The notes beneath the pieces were generated by a model, which saw only the letters and a list, made by a program, of their open reading frames with translations, was not told the DNA's origin and did no database searches. Below, piece after piece: positions 51,695 through 54,741 of a stretch of 54,741 nucleotides of DNA; positions within the stretch are counted from its first letter, which is position 1; the number at the start of each line of letters is the position of its first letter. Origin of the DNA: Deltaproteobacteria bacterium (GTDB lineage Bacteria; Desulfobacterota; BSN033; UBA1163); the NCBI GenBank assembly GCA_020059605.1, contig JAGVBT010000068.1:1-54741 (forward strand), read 5' to 3'. The position numbers and the translations under genes are program-made.

Positions 51695-53164
51695 GGGTAG
51701 TTTGCTTTTGTATTTTTCGTATAGGGCGCGGTTGTTGATCTCCTCCATCTGTTCATTGTATTTGGGGTTCTTGCCGGTGTAGTTAAAATAGTTATAGGGC
51801 TGTCCCCCGTAGTATTCTCCCGTTGCAGTGTTCTGAGTCCCCCAGCGGTCTGAGTGATAAATGGTTCCCCCCTCCATTGACGAGACCCAGTCCGAGTTGC
51901 CGCGAATATAATTGGACCTCTGGTAATCAATATAATCCATGCTTCTCTGGCGTTCGTCATAAGCGGCCTGCATCATCTGGCGGATCTCCTGAGAATTCCG
52001 TGCAATTAAGGCTGCGGTCTCCTTTTGCATCTGCCGGAGCCTGGCCATTCCCTGGGCAATATAGTTTTGAGCAAATTGATCATTGATCTTATAGGATTCG
52101 AACATGGTCACGAAGTTGGGAACGAAGGCATCGAACTGTTCGGCCGGGGCTCCCACGGTCATATGCCAGAGACTCCAGTTGGTATTGAGGCGGGAGCCGA
52201 AAGAGATCCCAAAAGAAAATGCTTTGCATCGCCTTCCCCTGGTATTGAACGTGTAAACGAATTCCTCAGCGGCGGCAGGCCCCGCGGTATAGCCTTGCCT
52301 GAGCTGCTGGTTGATGTCCTGACGGGGAATGACCTGGAGGAACTGAAAGCCGGAAGCAATCCCCTGGCGGGTGGCAAAGGCCTCCAGCGCCCGATGTGGG
52401 CTAAGCTGGGGCGATACAAGGACATTCGGAACCCGGACTCCGAGCTGAGGGGTGATGGCCTCCGCCGAAGCGACGATGAAACTGAAGAAGCCGGTTGAGT
52501 CGTTTGCCACAAAGGCCCCTCGACCCAACCCCTGGTATTTCCAGTCCTGAGGAATCCGAAAAGTCGCCGAACCATCCTGCAGACGGACCTGTGCCATCGG
52601 CGCCCTCGCGGGACCCGACCGGGCCTGAAAGGCCCCTTTCATGATCTGGATGTTGGAGAGGATCGTGAGCAACAGCTGCCTGGCTCCCGCCAACTGACCC
52701 TCGGGTGTTTCAATGCTCTGGTATTGGAAGCTTCCGTCTCCTCCGGAGATCCAGCACCGGAACTCCCTCCTCCGGTTTTGAGCGTCCGTGTAGACTCCGT
52801 CGAAGACGACCCGCCTGCCATCTTTCGACACCATGGCTTTGGAAATGTTCAGAGTTGGGAATTGGTTCCTGATCCGGTTGGCAAAGAGACTGGCAAGGGC
52901 CGGGACGTCTTTTCCCGTCGGGCTTACTCCGTAGAACATGGCGACACCGTAGCGGCCGCTCGGGTCGCTGACGAACAAGGTCTTGAAATTTCCCTGGTCC
53001 CCCTCGCTTGCCTTCCATCCCTCGGGAATATAAAGGACAAAGGTTGCCTGTTCTGTAACATGTTTTTTCATTGCCCCAGTCGCCTTTGGAATCTGTCGCC
53101 CATGGGCCTGAACGACACAGATCGCCACGAGGAGTATCAAAGAGATTCCCATGGTTCTTCTCAT
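51692..53164 (-). CDS. Secreted protein of unknown function with duplicated domain
   Basis: I recognise no named family. The 490-residue protein has a signal peptide (1-22, MRRTMGISLILLVAICVVQA). Two similar domains follow: one from TFVLYIPEGWK (about residue 42) to LLLTILSNIQIMKG, and a second from ATFRIPQDWKYQG. A C-terminal region of about 130 residues is rich in Tyr, Asn, Gln and Met (YDERQRSMDYIDYQRSNYIR; NYFNYTGKN). It is probably periplasmic or surface-exposed. A truncated copy of the last 105 residues lies at 49433-49752. AAAGGAGGG precedes the ATG. Confidence 0.7.
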   Translation of the reverse strand: MRRTMGISLILLVAICVVQAHGRQIPKATGAMKKHVTEQATFVLYIPEGWKASEGDQGNFKTLFVSDPSGRYGVAMFYGVSPTGKDVPALASLFANRIRNQFPTLNISKAMVSKDGRRVVFDGVYTDAQNRRREFRCWISGGDGSFQYQSIETPEGQLAGARQLLLTILSNIQIMKGAFQARSGPARAPMAQVRLQDGSATFRIPQDWKYQGLGRGAFVANDSTGFFSFIVASAEAITPQLGVRVPNVLVSPQLSPHRALEAFATRQGIASGFQFLQVIPRQDINQQLRQGYTAGPAAAEEFVYTFNTRGRRCKAFSFGISFGSRLNTNWSLWHMTVGAPAEQFDAFVPNFVTMFESYKINDQFAQNYIAQGMARLRQMQKETAALIARNSQEIRQMMQAAYDERQRSMDYIDYQRSNYIRGNSDWVSSMEGGTIYHSDRWGTQNTATGEYYGGQPYNYFNYTGKNPKYNEQMEEINNRALYEKYKSKLP

Positions 53165-53290
53165 CGCAGTTGCCCTCCTTTAGAAAAGAGACTACCATAA
53201 TCCCGGAATTTTTCAATTATGAAATGGTCAGGCCTTGGGGAGTGATCATGGGTGACCCTGTTTTCGTTTCCTTACGCAGATTAGAATTGA

Positions 53291-54055
53291 CTATAGATTG
53301 ACTTTTAATCCCTTTGTCTGAAGGTATTCCTTGACTTCCCTGATCCTGAAGGTCCGGTAGTGAAAGACCGAAGCGGCCAAGAGGATTTGGGCTCCACCTT
53401 TAACGACGGCGTCATAAAAATGTTCGAGCTTTCCGGCTCCTCCCGAAGCGACTACCGGTAAGTCCACTGCGCCTGAAATGGCCTTTGTAAATTCAAGATC
53501 GTAACCGGCCTGGGTTCCATCTCCATCCATACTGGTAGGAAGGATTACTCCCGCCCCCAGTTCCTGACACTGCTTTGCCCAGGCAACGGCATCTTTGCCG
53601 ACAGGTTTGGTGCCGCCCGATACGACCAGTTCAAAGCCGGAGGGCATGGCCTTGTTTCTCCTCGCGTCGATGGCTATGGTAATCTTATCTTCGCCGAATT
53701 TCTGAGAAGCCTGTTTCACCAGGTCAGGGTTCTTCACCGCTGCGCTGTTGATGGAAATTTTGCTTGCCCCCGCATTTAAAACGAGTTCCATGTCTTCCAG
53801 CGTGGAGATCCCTCCTCCGACGGTCAACGGGATTTTAATGACCGATGAGACGTTCCTCACCCATTCGAGCCTGGTTTTCCGGTTTTCGACCGTAGCGGCA
53901 ATGTCGAGCATGGCCAGTTCATCGGCCCCTTCCTTTTCGTAGAAGGCAGCATGTTCGACCGGGTCCCCCGCATCTTTAATATCTACAAAGTGAATCCCCT
54001 TGACCACCCGACCCTCTTTCATGTCAAGACACGGCATGATTTTGACGGTTTCCAT
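53291..54055 (-). CDS. hisF: Imidazole glycerol phosphate synthase subunit HisF
   Basis: This cyclase subunit, with HisH, makes imidazole glycerol phosphate and AICAR in histidine synthesis. The 254-residue half-barrel-duplicated TIM fold has the catalytic aspartates in MPCLDMKEGRVVKG (early) and ILPTSMDGDGTQAGYD (late), plus VASGGAGKLEHF for phosphate binding. The family consensus near the second site is usually LTSMDRDGT; Arg is replaced by Gly here. It is alone, without other his genes in the window, and has its own promoter. AGGAG lies 5 bases before the ATG. Confidence 0.95.
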   Translation of the reverse strand: METVKIMPCLDMKEGRVVKGIHFVDIKDAGDPVEHAAFYEKEGADELAMLDIAATVENRKTRLEWVRNVSSVIKIPLTVGGGISTLEDMELVLNAGASKISINSAAVKNPDLVKQASQKFGEDKITIAIDARRNKAMPSGFELVVSGGTKPVGKDAVAWAKQCQELGAGVILPTSMDGDGTQAGYDLEFTKAISGAVDLPVVASGGAGKLEHFYDAVVKGGAQILLAASVFHYRTFRIREVKEYLQTKGLKVNL

Positions 54056-54106
54056 CTCGTCTCCTTAGAATCTCAACCTCATTGAAAGTTTCATCAGTGC
54101 TGGATT

Positions 54107-54136
54107 ATAATATTTTATGGACGATGAATTTGTCAA
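54107..54136 (-). promoter_or_regulatory. hisF promoter
   Basis: On the minus strand a perfect TTGACA (54131-54136) and TATTAT (54107-54112) are 18 bp apart. Transcription would start at about 54100, some 45 bases before the hisF ATG, so hisF is likely transcribed on its own. The rest of the 182-bp divergent gap shows nothing certain. Confidence 0.65.
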
Positions 54137-54237
54137 TGACGGTTTCATCCTCCGTTGGAATTCTTGATCCGGGCATTCGGCAACGCGCTCCCGAGATCAT
54201 GAATCATTCCACCTATCTCTTTTAAGAAGAGGTTTTA

Positions 54238-54741
54238 ATGAAACCTCGGAAGCCCTCCTTCAGTTTAAAATCCTTCCAGGAATTGGACGTTGTTCTCGAT
54301 AGGAAATCTCTTCCGGATCATCCCTCTCCCTTAAAAATTCCTAAAGAAGAATATAGCTTGGAAACAGAGGAAATACTTTTTCAGAATGCCATGAGCGGCG
54401 TCCGGCCGGTTACGGGGAAAGACCGCGTTGAAAAAACTTCGAAAATCGAATTGCCGGAAGGTTTTAAGAGAAAAGATGACTCCGAGACTCTGAAGAGACT
54501 CGAAACCCTCCTACATTATGGGACAGGATTTAATGTCTCGGAAACTCCCGAGTATATCGAAGGCACAGGATATCATATCCACCCTGAGATCGCAAAGCGG
54601 CTTCACCGGGGGGATTTTTCGATTCAGGCCCATCTCGACCTTCACGGGCTCAACGCAGAGGAAGCCAGAGAAGTATTTGATCAGTTTATGAAATGGGCCG
54701 TGACCCACGGGAAAACAGGCCTCTCAGTAACCCATGGGCGC
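54238..54741 (+). CDS. Smr-domain protein (5' part, cut by window end)
   Basis: An open frame of 168 codons running off the window. The N-terminal 110 residues are charged and of low complexity. The start of an Smr (MutS2 C-terminal-like) domain follows, with the DLHG motif in AHLDLHGLNAEEAREVFDQF and the beginning of the second motif VTHGR at the edge. Free-standing Smr proteins of this layout are nucleases or RNA/DNA-binding proteins of unclear role. The ATG follows AAGAGG. It diverges from hisF. Confidence 0.85.
   Translation, partial: MKPRKPSFSLKSFQELDVVLDRKSLPDHPSPLKIPKEEYSLETEEILFQNAMSGVRPVTGKDRVEKTSKIELPEGFKRKDDSETLKRLETLLHYGTGFNVSETPEYIEGTGYHIHPEIAKRLHRGDFSIQAHLDLHGLNAEEAREVFDQFMKWAVTHGKTGLSVTHGR

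Noticed and set aside
49443-52011. Direct repeats as attL/attR of a genomic island
   Set aside because: They are the coding 3' end of a gene, 310 bp long and about 91% identical at protein level, with no recombinase between them; duplication or homologous recombination explains them better.

Overview
The window looks like chromosomal DNA from a Desulfobacterota-type (former Deltaproteobacteria) bacterium. The evidence is gene order and family content, not a phylogeny. An ilvB-ilvN-ilvC-psd-pssA run, a complete rpsB-tsf-pyrH-frr-uppS-cdsA-dxr-rseP series, an NtrC-type two-component system with Spy/ZraP-like periplasmic proteins, a Liv transporter, a BKACE enzyme and several radical SAM proteins fit an anaerobic or microaerobic Gram-negative.

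Layout. (1) 1-13400 is almost all minus strand. It holds tRNA-Asn, phospholipid synthesis (pssA, psd), branched-chain amino acid synthesis (ilvC, ilvN, ilvB), a DUF465 protein, tsaB, and the translation/envelope/isoprenoid cluster rseP-dxr-cdsA-uppS-(ferredoxin)-frr-pyrH-tsf-rpsB. The 55-residue ferredoxin between uppS and frr starts with GTG and is easily missed. (2) 13401-20786 holds an HD-domain protein behind an FNR/DNR-type box, a DUF72 protein, a rhomboid protease, and a ZraPSR-like operon with a good sigma-54 promoter. (3) 20787-31530 holds an aminotransferase-BKACE pair, then a long minus-strand run: rpe-tkt-tal, arsS-like radical SAM, TVP38/TMEM64, lipid kinase, 5'-nucleotidase. (4) 31712-37714 holds an MMPL/RND exporter, a CrtI-like FAD enzyme and a B12-binding radical SAM protein, plus the tail of a metallo-beta-lactamase-fold gene. 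This is the least explained metabolic cluster here. (5) 37733-47426 holds uvrA, an IS200/RAYT-type element with 27-bp inverted ends, a membrane protein whose stop codon lies in that element, and livKHMGF. (6) 47562-54741 is more fluid: gamma-glutamyltransferase, a MITE-like repeat, two truncated gene pieces, an AbiEi/AbiEii toxin-antitoxin operon between two 310-bp direct repeats, the intact secreted protein that matches those repeats, a solitary hisF, and the start of an Smr-domain gene.

Two themes run through the non-coding DNA. Many gaps between co-oriented genes contain degenerate tandem repeats of about 7-8 bp, unlike each other in sequence but alike in period; they produce false N-terminal extensions on several genes. 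There are also mobile or repeat elements with inverted ends (15313-15430, 40533-41572, 49186-49372). Several starts were moved from the longest reading frame using ribosome binding sites, overlaps and family alignment (tsaB, pyrH, rhomboid, the histidine kinase, TVP38, tal, rpe, uvrA, livF, livG, livM, ggt, abiEi). All family names rest on recognising motifs by eye; no database search was run.
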